From CBDUXP01 sp965371225 [NCBI: uncultured bacterium] (GTDB lineage Bacteria; Abyssobacteria; SURF-5; CBDUXP01), in the NCBI GenBank assembly GCA_965371225.1, contig CBDUXP010000017.1:10329-74328 (forward strand): 64,000 nucleotides of DNA, in the 5' to 3' direction. The notes under the pieces were generated by a model. The model ran no database searches. It saw only the letters and a list, made by a program, of their open reading frames with translations, and had not been told where the DNA came from. This document shows, one piece after another, positions 17,270-25,955 of the stretch; position 1 is the first letter of the stretch; each line of letters opens with the position of its first letter. The position numbers were made by a program, and so were the translations under genes.

Positions 17270-18668
17270 GGCCGGTATCGGGCCCGACCGGAAAGTCGCC
17301 GTCCTCCTGCCCAACGCGCCGCAGTTCTGCGCGGCGTATTTCGGCATCCTGACGGCCGGGGCGACCGTAGTCCCCTTAAGCGTTCTGCTCACCGCCGACG
17401 AAGTGCAGTATCACCTGGATGATTCCGGGTCGGTGGCGCTGGTGTGTTGGCATGGATTCCTTGAGGCCGGGCTGGAGGGTTTCCGGCGGTCCGACTCGTG
17501 TGAGCAGTTGTTCGTGGCCGGCGCGAATGGCGCGGCGCCGCCGGAGGGCGCGGTAGCATTCGAGGATGCGCTCGCGAACCTCGGTACAGTGACCGAGGAC
17601 GTCGAGCAGACCATGCCGGACGACACGGCGGTGATTCTTTACACCTCGGGGACCACGGGCAAGCCGAAGGGCGCCGAGCTGTCCCACTTCAACCTCTTCT
17701 TTAACTGCTACAACGGGGCGCGCGACCTGATGCAGATCGGGCCCGACGACCGCTCGCTGGTGGCGCTCCCCCTGTTCCACAGCTTCGGCCAGTCCTGCCT
17801 CCAGAACACGGCGTTTTCGGTGGGCGCTGGGATCTCGCTCGTACCCCGCTTCGATCCGTATGTGGTGCTCGAGACCATTCAGCGCGATGCGATCACCGTC
17901 TTTGCCGGCGTGCCCACCATGTACACGTACATGCTGAACGCGCCGGATACGGACAAGTACGACGTCAGCTCGCTGCGCGTGTGCCTCTCCGGTGGCGCGG
18001 CGATTCCCGTCCAGGTGCTGAAGGGATTCGAGGAGAAGTTCGATGTGACCATCCTCGAGGGATTCGGCCTGAGCGAGACCTCCCCCATCGCCATCTTCAA
18101 CAAGTCCAAGGAGCAACGGAAGTACGGCAGCATCGGCCTCCCGATCTGGGGAGTTGAATCGAAGATCGTGGACGATAATGATGCGGAACTTCCGCGCGGA
18201 GAGCCGGGCGAGATCGTTATTCGCGGGCACAACATCATGAAGGGCTACTACAACAAGCCCGAGGCCACCGCCGAAGCCATGAAGAACGGCTGGTTCCACA
18301 GCGGCGACATCGGCTACCAGGACGACGAGGGCTTCTTCTTCATCACCGACCGGAAAAAGGACATGATCATCCGCGGCGGGTACAACGTCTACCCGCGCGA
18401 GCTGGAGGAGGTGCTCTTCGCGCACCCCGCCGTTGCCGAGGCCGCGGTCATCGGCGTGCCCGACGAGTCGCTCGGCGAAGAGGTCAAGGCCTGCGTCGTG
18501 CTCAAACCCGATCAGCAGGTCAGCGCGCAGGACATCATCGACTACTGCAAGGAGCACCTGGCCAAATACAAGTATCCGCGCCACGTGCAGTTCCTCGACG
18601 ACCTGCCCAAAGGCAGCACCGGCAAGATCCTCAAACGCGAACTCCGCGACCAGTACGGTACGAAATAA
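17130..18668 (+). CDS. Acyl-CoA synthetase (long-chain fatty acid-CoA ligase family)
   Basis: A 512-residue adenylate-forming ligase that activates a carboxylic acid with ATP and CoA. The P-loop-like motif is YTSGTTGKPKGAE, the Gly-rich GFGLSETSP holds adenine, the hinge SGDIGYQDDEG and FITDRKKDMIIRGGYNVYP follow, and the C-terminal catalytic lysine is in KGSTGKILKREL. Substrate chain length cannot be read from sequence. The ATG at 17130 is set by the ribosome site AGAGGGAG six bases upstream and by the family N-terminus. It starts inside the preceding protease frame, with a 140-base overlap. A remnant of a beta-oxidation dehydrogenase lies 2 kb away. Confidence 0.92.
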   Translation: MSLNLSTILHQSAATHPDQTAIRAGDVHLTYTQVQQSAYRFATVLREAGIGPDRKVAVLLPNAPQFCAAYFGILTAGATVVPLSVLLTADEVQYHLDDSGSVALVCWHGFLEAGLEGFRRSDSCEQLFVAGANGAAPPEGAVAFEDALANLGTVTEDVEQTMPDDTAVILYTSGTTGKPKGAELSHFNLFFNCYNGARDLMQIGPDDRSLVALPLFHSFGQSCLQNTAFSVGAGISLVPRFDPYVVLETIQRDAITVFAGVPTMYTYMLNAPDTDKYDVSSLRVCLSGGAAIPVQVLKGFEEKFDVTILEGFGLSETSPIAIFNKSKEQRKYGSIGLPIWGVESKIVDDNDAELPRGEPGEIVIRGHNIMKGYYNKPEATAEAMKNGWFHSGDIGYQDDEGFFFITDRKKDMIIRGGYNVYPRELEEVLFAHPAVAEAAVIGVPDESLGEEVKACVVLKPDQQVSAQDIIDYCKEHLAKYKYPRHVQFLDDLPKGSTGKILKRELRDQYGTK

Positions 18669-18730
18669 GAGGCCTGACATCACGTCACATCTTCCGCGGG
18701 AATTGTTCGGCTAGGATTGGGAGCGCCACG

Positions 18731-20089
18731 ATGGGTCACCCTCTTCGCTCAATGAATGCTGTGAGGGATCAGTTGGGGGGGCACTACACAAGGATCAAAG
18801 AAGACCTTGATCCCAGAAGTAGGGAGCGCGCCAAGGATGCAGCCCTCAAGAGCACACTGCGGACAGAATGCGGAGCAGCCTGCGCTATAGAAGATGCGTG
18901 TCACCCGAGTGGCCGCGTAACTGCGCCCCTTGAGCTGGCGCATCTCGTGCCGGTGCACAGCGGTGGAAGAACGGAGCAGTGTAATGTGCTGCTGCTGTGT
19001 AAAGACTGCCATAGGAACTGGTTCGAAAAGGGCTGCGTATCCGTGGAGAACATGCGCAGGATCGCTCAACACCAGAAACAGGGACGCCGATCCCCGCGCC
19101 CAGCAGGCAAGAAACAACGATCGACATTGTCCCCTACAATTACCCAACCCCCCCAGGAAGTTGCCGAAGACATCGATGGGATAAAAGAGTTAGCCCGAAT
19201 CGGGCACAATCGGAAAGCGACGAGTCGAATAGATGCCCTACTAAATCGCAAAAGATGGTCAGAGACCACGAAATCATATTTGCTTATCCAGAAGGCAGGC
19301 TATAGCCGATGTCGCTCAGCGTACGACGGCTTGGTCACCGCACGTAATATACTCATAGGCCTCCCTACGGAGACGATTCGAAATGAAGATCTCGCTCATT
19401 ACTACTACGAACACGGCTACGTGCTTCGGCTGCTTGGGGAGCATCAACTTGCAGCAAAGTCCATGAAGCGAAGTGCGACCCTCAGCGAATGCAATCCGCT
19501 TGCGAAGGTTCCGGCTCAAGTCAATCAACTCCTGTCCTTGCTTGCCAATACGGAAAACCCTACTGCTTCCGACATAGCCAAGTGGCAATCGCTTCTCGCA
19601 CAATCACGTGAGATCGCCGAGCGATACCCCGGGCCACATGGAGGCGGCTGGATATTCAATTGCGCGTTTCATCAGGTGCAGATTCATTTGAAGCTAGGTA
19701 ACGGCGAAGATGCATCGCAAGCCTTGAAGCATGCAGAGAAGCTTTACTGGAGCTCTGATGTAACTACTGGGTGGTTTGCCTCGAGCGGCCCACTTTTGGC
19801 CTCATTGAAAGGTTTATTGAGGGTCTTGCATCCACGAGCAACTCCTGAGGCGAAAGACGTGGAGCGTGGCGTCGGTTTGCTGGCTAGAGCCTTTGTCGCA
19901 AGGAATTTAAACGGCGTTCGGCCGGAGCTGATTCGTGACATAGGCTACGGTCTTGCCATAGGCTTGAGGAAGACCGGAAATCACAAGGATGTCGAAACTG
20001 CCCGCGTCCTACAGGACACAATGGACTGCCTGCAAGATGGTACATCGGTAGTTTGGCCGTGGCGCGCTGTAGACGACTGCGGAGGCTGA
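18731..20089 (+). CDS. HNH endonuclease-domain protein with helical repeat C-terminus, probably acquired
   Basis: 452 residues. The HNH zinc nuclease core lies at residues 47-94: a CGAAC pair, LELAHLVP (His71), GGRTEQCNVLLLC (Asn85, Cys90) and KDCH (Cys93, His94). After a basic linker (about 105-130) the remaining 320 residues are predicted mostly helical, with TPR-like stretches such as HYYYEHGYVLRLLGEHQLAA. I do not recognise the C-terminal part. The base composition is clearly lower in GC (near 50 % in places) and uses codons such as ata and aaa, unlike its neighbours, which indicates transfer. GGGAG lies seven bases before the ATG at 18731. A nuclease fused to a repeat sensor fits a defence gene, but that is inference. 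Confidence 0.75.
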   Translation: MGHPLRSMNAVRDQLGGHYTRIKEDLDPRSRERAKDAALKSTLRTECGAACAIEDACHPSGRVTAPLELAHLVPVHSGGRTEQCNVLLLCKDCHRNWFEKGCVSVENMRRIAQHQKQGRRSPRPAGKKQRSTLSPTITQPPQEVAEDIDGIKELARIGHNRKATSRIDALLNRKRWSETTKSYLLIQKAGYSRCRSAYDGLVTARNILIGLPTETIRNEDLAHYYYEHGYVLRLLGEHQLAAKSMKRSATLSECNPLAKVPAQVNQLLSLLANTENPTASDIAKWQSLLAQSREIAERYPGPHGGGWIFNCAFHQVQIHLKLGNGEDASQALKHAEKLYWSSDVTTGWFASSGPLLASLKGLLRVLHPRATPEAKDVERGVGLLARAFVARNLNGVRPELIRDIGYGLAIGLRKTGNHKDVETARVLQDTMDCLQDGTSVVWPWRAVDDCGG

Positions 20090-20202
20090 CCTCCCGCTTC
20101 AATTTGCGGAAGCTCGGGAATAGGCAGATGTCCGCGGACGCGCCGGTCCGCCCCTACATCGTCAGCTAATCCTTGTGGGCCGCTATGAATTGCGCCTAGG
20201 CC
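20090..20202. other. Convergent gap after the HNH gene
   Basis: It holds a short stem, GGAGG 20081-20085 with CCTCC 20090-20094, overlapping the HNH stop codon and followed by a weak T-containing run, so at best a poor terminator. No gene or RNA is recognised. Confidence 0.3.
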
Positions 20203-22221
20203 CTAGTTTCCATACCAGCGAGCCGATCCCTGTTGATAGTTCACCAGCAGCCGGCGGAGCGTTCGGTTCTGCGGATCGCGGTCGAGGGCGGCGCGCAGGA
20301 TGGCTTCGCCTTTCGCGACGTCGCCACGCGCGGCGTGGACCATGGCAAGTTTGGCATAGGCGTCTACGTTGTCGACCGACAACGTAATGGCTTGGTCGAG
20401 CGCGTACTCGGCGTTCGCCCAATCCCGATGCCACGCGTACCAGGCGCCGATGGTGCTGCGGCGGCGACTGAACGCCTGCCGCGCCTGGTAGTCCGTCGGG
20501 TAGTCGTGGCGCCGGAGCAGTTTGTGCGCGATCGCATCCCAGAACTCCCGATCCCGCGCGGCAATGGCCGGGTCCACACCGCTGACGGGGCGCGGGAAGA
20601 CGCGCAACAGCATCCCGTGCGGCTGCGCGTTGGCGTACACCCACGGCACGGGAATCCCTTCGTCGTAGAAGAACGCGCGCTCCGGGTTCTTCTGTAACAG
20701 CTTCCCGAAGAGGTAGCCGTTCACCTGGGCCAGCGGTTCGTGGCCGTACACGGCCGTCGCCCCGGGCGCCACTTCGTTGTACGCGGCCAGGTAGTCCGCG
20801 TCCGTCGGCCACGTCAGCCCGGGGCGCTGGTTCTCCACTTCCGCCGCGTACGCCGGGCTGGCGAGCCGGTTGAATGAGACGGCCACGAGGTCCGGATGGT
20901 CGCCGGTCACTTTGGCGTAAAGCATGCCGAAGTGCACCGCGCCCGTGCCCGCCACCACCACTGCGTTCTCGGACAGGTCCGTGACGATGTGTTGTACGAA
21001 ATGTTCGCCCAGCACGTTCGCCCGGCGGGACACGCGCGGCGCTACGACGACGGCCTGAATGCACGCCAGCGCGAGCACCGCGCCGGCCACGTTGCCGCCC
21101 TGCCGGGACCGCATGGGCGAGCCACTCTCCACCCACCACGCGATGGCCGGTACCGCGAGCAACACCGCGGCCAGCCCGGGCAGCATGAAGTACACGGAGA
21201 GCACGGCCCGGTTGCTGTTGTCCAGCTCCGTGTTCGCCAGGTACGTGAAGAACACCCCCGCGCCGGCGAACACGAGGCTGTGCCCCGCGACCCAGGCCCG
21301 GCCGGCCGGCGTCTCGCGCCGCCAAGTCGCGAGGAGTGCCGCCACCCCGGCTAGCACCAGACCCAAATATTCGATCGTCAGCCACGTGCCGAAGAACCGC
21401 AGTTGCGCGACCACCGTGCCCCACTCCCGTCGCAGACCGAGGCTCCGGTACTGCTGGCGCGACAGATGCGCCCAGAATCCTTCCCACGTCTCCGTATTGC
21501 TCCAGTCGACGACCGGATCCCGCGCGGACAGGAGCGGGAGCAGCGCGTACGCGGCAATCCCTACCAGTGCCGCGTCGCCGAGTGTCAAGAGCAGGCGCGG
21601 GCGGAGCGCACGCCGCCAGTCCCACACGAGGGCAAACGCCAGGTACCCGGGCACGGCGAGCAGGAGCGTCTGGTGGTTTGCGAGTCCGAGTCCCAACGCG
21701 AGCCCTACCAGCCCCGCCATGAGCATCGGCGCGGCACCCCGCCCCCAGCTCAACATCGCGACCCACGCAATGACGGCCAGCAGGACGTGCAGCGCGTAGA
21801 CCTCCGTCGCAATCGCCGCGCGCCACGCTTCGGTACTGAAGGCAAACAGCAGTGCGCCTCCCCCGGCCAGCGCCGACCGTGCGCGCGTGGGTTCCCGCGC
21901 GTTATCCAGGTCGATCGCTTTCCACAGGAGCCACGCCACACCGCCGGCGGCGCACGCCATATACACCGCACTGCTCAGGGCAATCTTCCATGCCGCATCC
22001 GCGCCCGGCAGGAGGGTCCACAGGTGCGACAACACGGTCCACACCGGATACCCCGGTGGATGGGGCACCCCCAGCTCGACAGCCGCCGCGACTAATTCGC
22101 CGCTGTCGCCGAATCCGATGCCGGTGCGCAGCGTGATCGCGTACGCCGCGAACGCCACCCCGGCCACGCCCGGTGCCAACCACGCGGGCGGGGCCGCGCG
22201 GCCTATGGGCCGGTCTCCCAC
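20203..22221 (-). CDS. DUF2723 family membrane protein (putative GT-C glycosyltransferase) with C-terminal TPR-like tail
   Basis: 672 residues. The first loop carries the DUF2723 signature GFGDSGELVAAAVELGVPHP and then PGYP, with an acidic catalytic-type Asp/Glu. About ten helices follow, then a soluble C-terminal region with ANAEYALDQAI and YAKLAMVHAARGDVAKGEA, a TPR-like pair. DUF2723 proteins are bacterial relatives of protein O-mannosyl and other polyprenyl-phosphate-sugar transferases. GTG at 22221 overlaps the upstream GT2 gene by 19 bases; no ATG is available without a long out-of-family extension. It is the last gene of the lepA-to-glycan run and probably the acceptor-side transferase. 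Confidence 0.82.
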   Translation of the reverse strand: MGDRPIGRAAPPAWLAPGVAGVAFAAYAITLRTGIGFGDSGELVAAAVELGVPHPPGYPVWTVLSHLWTLLPGADAAWKIALSSAVYMACAAGGVAWLLWKAIDLDNAREPTRARSALAGGGALLFAFSTEAWRAAIATEVYALHVLLAVIAWVAMLSWGRGAAPMLMAGLVGLALGLGLANHQTLLLAVPGYLAFALVWDWRRALRPRLLLTLGDAALVGIAAYALLPLLSARDPVVDWSNTETWEGFWAHLSRQQYRSLGLRREWGTVVAQLRFFGTWLTIEYLGLVLAGVAALLATWRRETPAGRAWVAGHSLVFAGAGVFFTYLANTELDNSNRAVLSVYFMLPGLAAVLLAVPAIAWWVESGSPMRSRQGGNVAGAVLALACIQAVVVAPRVSRRANVLGEHFVQHIVTDLSENAVVVAGTGAVHFGMLYAKVTGDHPDLVAVSFNRLASPAYAAEVENQRPGLTWPTDADYLAAYNEVAPGATAVYGHEPLAQVNGYLFGKLLQKNPERAFFYDEGIPVPWVYANAQPHGMLLRVFPRPVSGVDPAIAARDREFWDAIAHKLLRRHDYPTDYQARQAFSRRRSTIGAWYAWHRDWANAEYALDQAITLSVDNVDAYAKLAMVHAARGDVAKGEAILRAALDRDPQNRTLRRLLVNYQQGSARWYGN

Positions 22222-23273
22222 GTGGCGGCGGGCTGCACCTTGCCCCGCATGACATCCGTCCAGGCGAGCAGGATGCCGAGCTGCTGCAGGAGCGGAAAGT
22301 ACGCCCGCGTCCACAGGATGAGGCCGACGCCCGCCCCGGTGCACAGCAGCCAGAGCGGCCACGACAGAACGAGCACGTACCCCCAGCAGTACAGCAACAT
22401 GAACGGAACGAAGATCGCAAAGAGCCGCCGGGTGGGAAAGATGAGGCGTCCGTACCAGCCGCCGTTCTTGAACAGCATGGGTCCCGTGTACTGAAAGACG
22501 GGGGGGATCGAAATGGCGGCCCGCCGTCGAATCTGCGTGAGTTCCCCCCGCCACGTGCTCGCGCCGCGCTCGTGCACGATAGCGTCCCGCGCGATCACCG
22601 CCCGCAGGCCCATCTGCCGCAGCAGCAACGGCAGCACGAGGTCATCCACCGTTGACTGTTTCGGCAGGCCCGCGATGTCCGACAGGCGCCAGGCCATCAG
22701 CTTCCCATCGAGACTGATCGCGGTATCCACGAGGCCCTCCGCGGTGCGCAGTTCCCAGTCGAGCCGGTGATAGGCGAGCTTGCTCGGCAACCACCACGTC
22801 GGGTCCCCATCGATGGCCGCCCAGCCTCCGACGGCGGCGATCCCCGGGTCGGCGAGCGGTTGCACCAGGCGGCGCAGGGCATCGCGCTCAAGCGTGGTGT
22901 CCGCATCCGTCACGACGATGACATCAGTCTCGCATTGCGCGCAGGCGGTGTTGATCGCCGCGATCTTCCCCCGCGGCGAGTCCAGCACGATGGCGTGGCA
23001 CATCTCGGCAATCTCCGCCGTGCGATCCGTGGACCCGTTGTTCACGACGAGGATGGTGCGCCTGTCCACCGGGTAGTCCTGCTTTTCCAAGTCGTCCATC
23101 TTCGCCGCGATATTGCGTTCCTCGTTGTACGCGGGGACCACCACGGTAATATCCGGGAGCGGGGAGTCGCCGGGCAGAGTCTTCCCTGCGGCCATGCGGC
23201 GGATGACCTGCGGATATCCGACGGTCAGCCAGACCATGTATGCGGCGCACAGGACGAAGATCGCCGTCCCCAT
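22203..23273 (-). CDS. GT2 family glycosyltransferase with membrane helices (processive type)
   Basis: 356 residues. An N-terminal helix (MGTAIFVLCAAYMVWLTVGY) precedes a GT-A domain: DITVVVPAYNEE, VVNNGSTDRT, VVTDADTTLE (the DxD-type metal motif), then a STVDDLVLPLLLRQ acceptor/base motif and QIRRRAA, which stands where processive enzymes have QxxRW. Three helices close the protein. The pattern matches membrane GT2 enzymes such as NodC/BcsA relatives that extend or transfer sugars at the cytoplasmic face. Its ATG (23273) overlaps the upstream stop by four bases (ATGA). Confidence 0.88.
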   Translation of the reverse strand: MGTAIFVLCAAYMVWLTVGYPQVIRRMAAGKTLPGDSPLPDITVVVPAYNEERNIAAKMDDLEKQDYPVDRRTILVVNNGSTDRTAEIAEMCHAIVLDSPRGKIAAINTACAQCETDVIVVTDADTTLERDALRRLVQPLADPGIAAVGGWAAIDGDPTWWLPSKLAYHRLDWELRTAEGLVDTAISLDGKLMAWRLSDIAGLPKQSTVDDLVLPLLLRQMGLRAVIARDAIVHERGASTWRGELTQIRRRAAISIPPVFQYTGPMLFKNGGWYGRLIFPTRRLFAIFVPFMLLYCWGYVLVLSWPLWLLCTGAGVGLILWTRAYFPLLQQLGILLAWTDVMRGKVQPAATWETGP

Positions 23274-24016
23274 CACGCGCGCCGTTCCTTCCGGTACAGG
23301 CCGAGCAAGTGCCGAATGCGGAGCTCCCAACAGCGCCAGACGGCCTCACGCACGATGGCGTACGTGATTTTCGACTCGCCCTGCGTCCGGTCCGTGAATA
23401 CGATGGGTATTTCCTGGAGCCGGAACCCCGCTACCCACGCGCGGTAAGACAGTTCGATCTGGAACGCATACCCGTTGGAATGAACGGAGCCCAGTTCGAG
23501 GGTCTCCAGCACCTCACGCCGGAAACATTTGAAGCCGGCGGTCGCGTCGGATTGCGGGAGCCCCGTGATCCGGTGCGCGTACCAGGAGCCGAACCGGGAC
23601 AGGATCAGGCGCGTCAGGTCCCAATTGATAACACTGATGCCCGTCAGGTAGCGCGACCCGATCACCACATCCGCGCCCTCCCGCGCCGCGGCCACCAGCG
23701 CGGGCACATACTGCGGATGGTGCGACCAATCTCCGTCCATCTCCACGACGAACGCGGCCGACGTTTCCGTTAGCGCGTACTGGAACCCCCGCACGTACGC
23801 GCTGCCGAGCCCCAGGCGCTCCGGCCGGCGGATGACGGCCACCCGGCCCGTCTCCTCGCCCAGGCGTTCCGCGTACTCCGGCGTCCCGTCGGTCGAACCG
23901 TCGTCCACCACGAGGATGCCGCAATCGATGCCGCAATCCAGGGTGGCCGGCAGGAGCGTTTCGAGATTCGGCCGCTCGTCGATCGTAGGCATCACGATCA
24001 GCGTTTCAACGTTCAT
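23273..24016 (-). CDS. Polyprenol-phosphate mannose (glycosyl) synthase, DPM1-like GT2
   Basis: 247 residues. MNVETLIVMPTIDERPNLET, VVDDGSTDGT, EMDGDWSHHPQYVP (DxD motif) and GSRYLTG are hallmark motifs of dolichol/polyprenol monophosphate mannose synthases, which load mannose or another sugar from a nucleotide sugar onto undecaprenyl phosphate for GT-C enzymes. The enzyme lacks C-terminal membrane helices (single-domain type). It starts with an ATGA overlap at 24016 and ends with one at 23273. The GT-C-like proteins of this cluster are plausible users of its product. Confidence 0.88.
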   Translation of the reverse strand: MNVETLIVMPTIDERPNLETLLPATLDCGIDCGILVVDDGSTDGTPEYAERLGEETGRVAVIRRPERLGLGSAYVRGFQYALTETSAAFVVEMDGDWSHHPQYVPALVAAAREGADVVIGSRYLTGISVINWDLTRLILSRFGSWYAHRITGLPQSDATAGFKCFRREVLETLELGSVHSNGYAFQIELSYRAWVAGFRLQEIPIVFTDRTQGESKITYAIVREAVWRCWELRIRHLLGLYRKERRA

Positions 24017-24816
24017 GCGGTCTCGCGTATACAGACCGCGTAGAAATCGAGTGCCCCGGGGACCAGGCCCGGCACGAACTGGAAGTTCTCGGGGGTGATG
24101 TCCGCCGCGCGAGTCGTGTGGTCTTCCTGCAGCCGGGCGCGCATGCGGCGGGAGGCGAGATCGTACAGCCGGCGCTTGAGACGCGCGGGCAGGTAGCGGT
24201 TGACGCCGAGCGGGTCCCACCGCAAGACGCGCCGCACCCGCTCCTTGTTCGCCATCCAGTATCGCTGGAATACGGTATCGCCGACCACGCTGTACAGGGT
24301 GACCCGGTCGAAGATGCTCTCGAGCACCGCCTGTAACTCAGGACCGCGATACTCGTGCAAGTGGTACGGATTCGGCGACAGGGATTCCTCGGCGTTCGGC
24401 GTACTGAGCAGCACGGCCCCGCCCGGCAGGACGGCCTCGCGCATCGCTTCCAGCAGCGGACGGGGATCCGCCACGTGTTCGATCATTTGGAAGCACACCA
24501 GCACATCCATCCGCAGCGCCACGGGCGGGAGGGGCGGCACCTCGGCCACCACGAACGTCACCACGTCGTCATCGCGTTCGGCCCGGTTCGCCTCGATGCA
24601 GCGCGCGTCGTAGTCGATGGCGATAACTTTGGTCGCGACTTCCGCGAGCAGCGCGGTGCCGGCGCCGCGGCCGCAGCCCACTTCCGCCACGGTCCGGCCC
24701 ACCACTAGGTCCAGCGCATTGACATACGCGGCCATCTGGCGCGCGAGGATGGGCGCCTCCGCGGGATTCGACGGGTCGGTGCGTTCGGCCGTCGCCGCCA
24801 GCTTGGCGTCGGTCAT
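24013..24816 (-). CDS. Class I SAM-dependent methyltransferase
   Basis: 267 residues. Motif I VAEVGCGRGAGTALLAE, motif II acidic loop AIDYDAR, and FQMIEHVADPRPLLEAMREAVLPGG, with LLSTPNAE after it, define a Methyltransf_11/23-type Rossmann fold. The segment STPNAE and the long C-terminal part with PYHLHEY are common in methyltransferases of O-antigen or exopolysaccharide clusters, so a sugar or lipid-linked glycan methylation is likely. It overlaps both neighbours by four bases. Confidence 0.85.
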   Translation of the reverse strand: MTDAKLAATAERTDPSNPAEAPILARQMAAYVNALDLVVGRTVAEVGCGRGAGTALLAEVATKVIAIDYDARCIEANRAERDDDVVTFVVAEVPPLPPVALRMDVLVCFQMIEHVADPRPLLEAMREAVLPGGAVLLSTPNAEESLSPNPYHLHEYRGPELQAVLESIFDRVTLYSVVGDTVFQRYWMANKERVRRVLRWDPLGVNRYLPARLKRRLYDLASRRMRARLQEDHTTRAADITPENFQFVPGLVPGALDFYAVCIRETA

Positions 24817-25955
24817 GAGGCCACGGCCCGCTTCACGGGCGACTCCGCCAGCAGCCGGTCGATGAGGGTTTCATGCTCCTCCACGGTGCGGTCCCACGTG
24901 AACCGGTCCGCCCACGCCACCGCTTCCCGCTCCATGGCGCGCCGGTCCGCGTCCTGCGTCAGGAGCTGTACGATATGGCGTGCCAGTTGGGGAACGTCGT
25001 CCGGGTCGTACAGCAGCCCGGTCTGCCCGTGCTGGATCGCTTCGGAGAGGCCGGTCCCCGCAGCGCCGATGGCGGCGGTGCCGCACGCGTTCGCTTCCAG
25101 AACGGTCAGGCCCCAGCCCTCCTTGCGCGACGGGTTGACCAGGACGCGGGCTTGCTGCATGAGTTGCACTTTGCGCTCGCCATCCACGAATCCCAGAAAC
25201 TCTACGCGGCCCCCCAAGCCCAGCCGGTCCGCGTGCGCATGCAACGCCCGCTCCTCTTCCCCTTTGCCGACAATGGCGCAGCGCACGTCCGGCACCTCCC
25301 GCACCACAAGCGCCAGCGCATCCAGCAATTCGTGAGCGCCCTTGTAGCGGCGCAACCGCCCCACGTAGAGCACCAGGAGATCGTCTTTCGCGACGGTCGC
25401 CGGCAGCCGGTACAGGGCGTGGTCCAGCCCGTTGTGGATAACGGTAATCTGCTCTCCCGGGACGCCCAGGTGCATCAGGTCGCTCTTGGTGCCTTCACTG
25501 ACCGCCACAAACTGCGACCGGCGGTAGGCCCACGGCACCAGCGCTTCGGTGGCGACGACGTACGCCGTCGTCACGAGGCCGAAGTCGTCGCGCACCGAGG
25601 TTCCGTGGACGTGGTGCACGCGGGTCAGGACCGGGGCCGGCGCGTACAGGGGCGTGTAAAACGGGATTTTCGTGATCTCGTCCACCACCAGGTCGAATCG
25701 CTCCCCCCGGAGTTCCGTCAACAGAATGCGCGGCACCGTGAAATTGAACGTCCAGTTGGTCCCCCGGCGCAACACGCGGATACCGTCCAGTTCCGCTTCG
25801 GGGGGCTGCGACGCGTCGTGCCGAGAGCAGAGCAGCGTCACCTCGTCGCCCCGGGCCACCATCCGGCCAAACACCGCGTGGATGTTCACCTCCGCGCCGC
25901 CCGCGTCCGGGTTCTCCCGGTCGCGCCAGTTGCAGACGAGAATGCGGCGAGTCAC
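24813..25955 (-). CDS. GT4 family glycosyltransferase
   Basis: 380 residues, GT-B fold. The N-terminal VCNWRDRENPDAGGAEV is the acceptor-side Gly-rich loop. The C-terminal domain has LYVGRLRRYKGAHELL (phosphate-binding Arg and Lys) and PSRKEGWGLTVLEANACG, the E(x7)E donor-binding motif. Related enzymes transfer mannose, glucose or similar from nucleotide sugars during polysaccharide assembly. The start is GTG at 25955, overlapping the upstream stop as GTGA; the in-frame extension to 26084 lies inside the upstream gene. Confidence 0.9.
   Translation of the reverse strand: MTRRILVCNWRDRENPDAGGAEVNIHAVFGRMVARGDEVTLLCSRHDASQPPEAELDGIRVLRRGTNWTFNFTVPRILLTELRGERFDLVVDEITKIPFYTPLYAPAPVLTRVHHVHGTSVRDDFGLVTTAYVVATEALVPWAYRRSQFVAVSEGTKSDLMHLGVPGEQITVIHNGLDHALYRLPATVAKDDLLVLYVGRLRRYKGAHELLDALALVVREVPDVRCAIVGKGEEERALHAHADRLGLGGRVEFLGFVDGERKVQLMQQARVLVNPSRKEGWGLTVLEANACGTAAIGAAGTGLSEAIQHGQTGLLYDPDDVPQLARHIVQLLTQDADRRAMEREAVAWADRFTWDRTVEEHETLIDRLLAESPVKRAVAS

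Noticed and set aside
20203-20240. Integrase attachment site flanking the HNH gene
   Set aside because: No direct repeat, tRNA 3' end or integrase was found at either side of 18731-20089.
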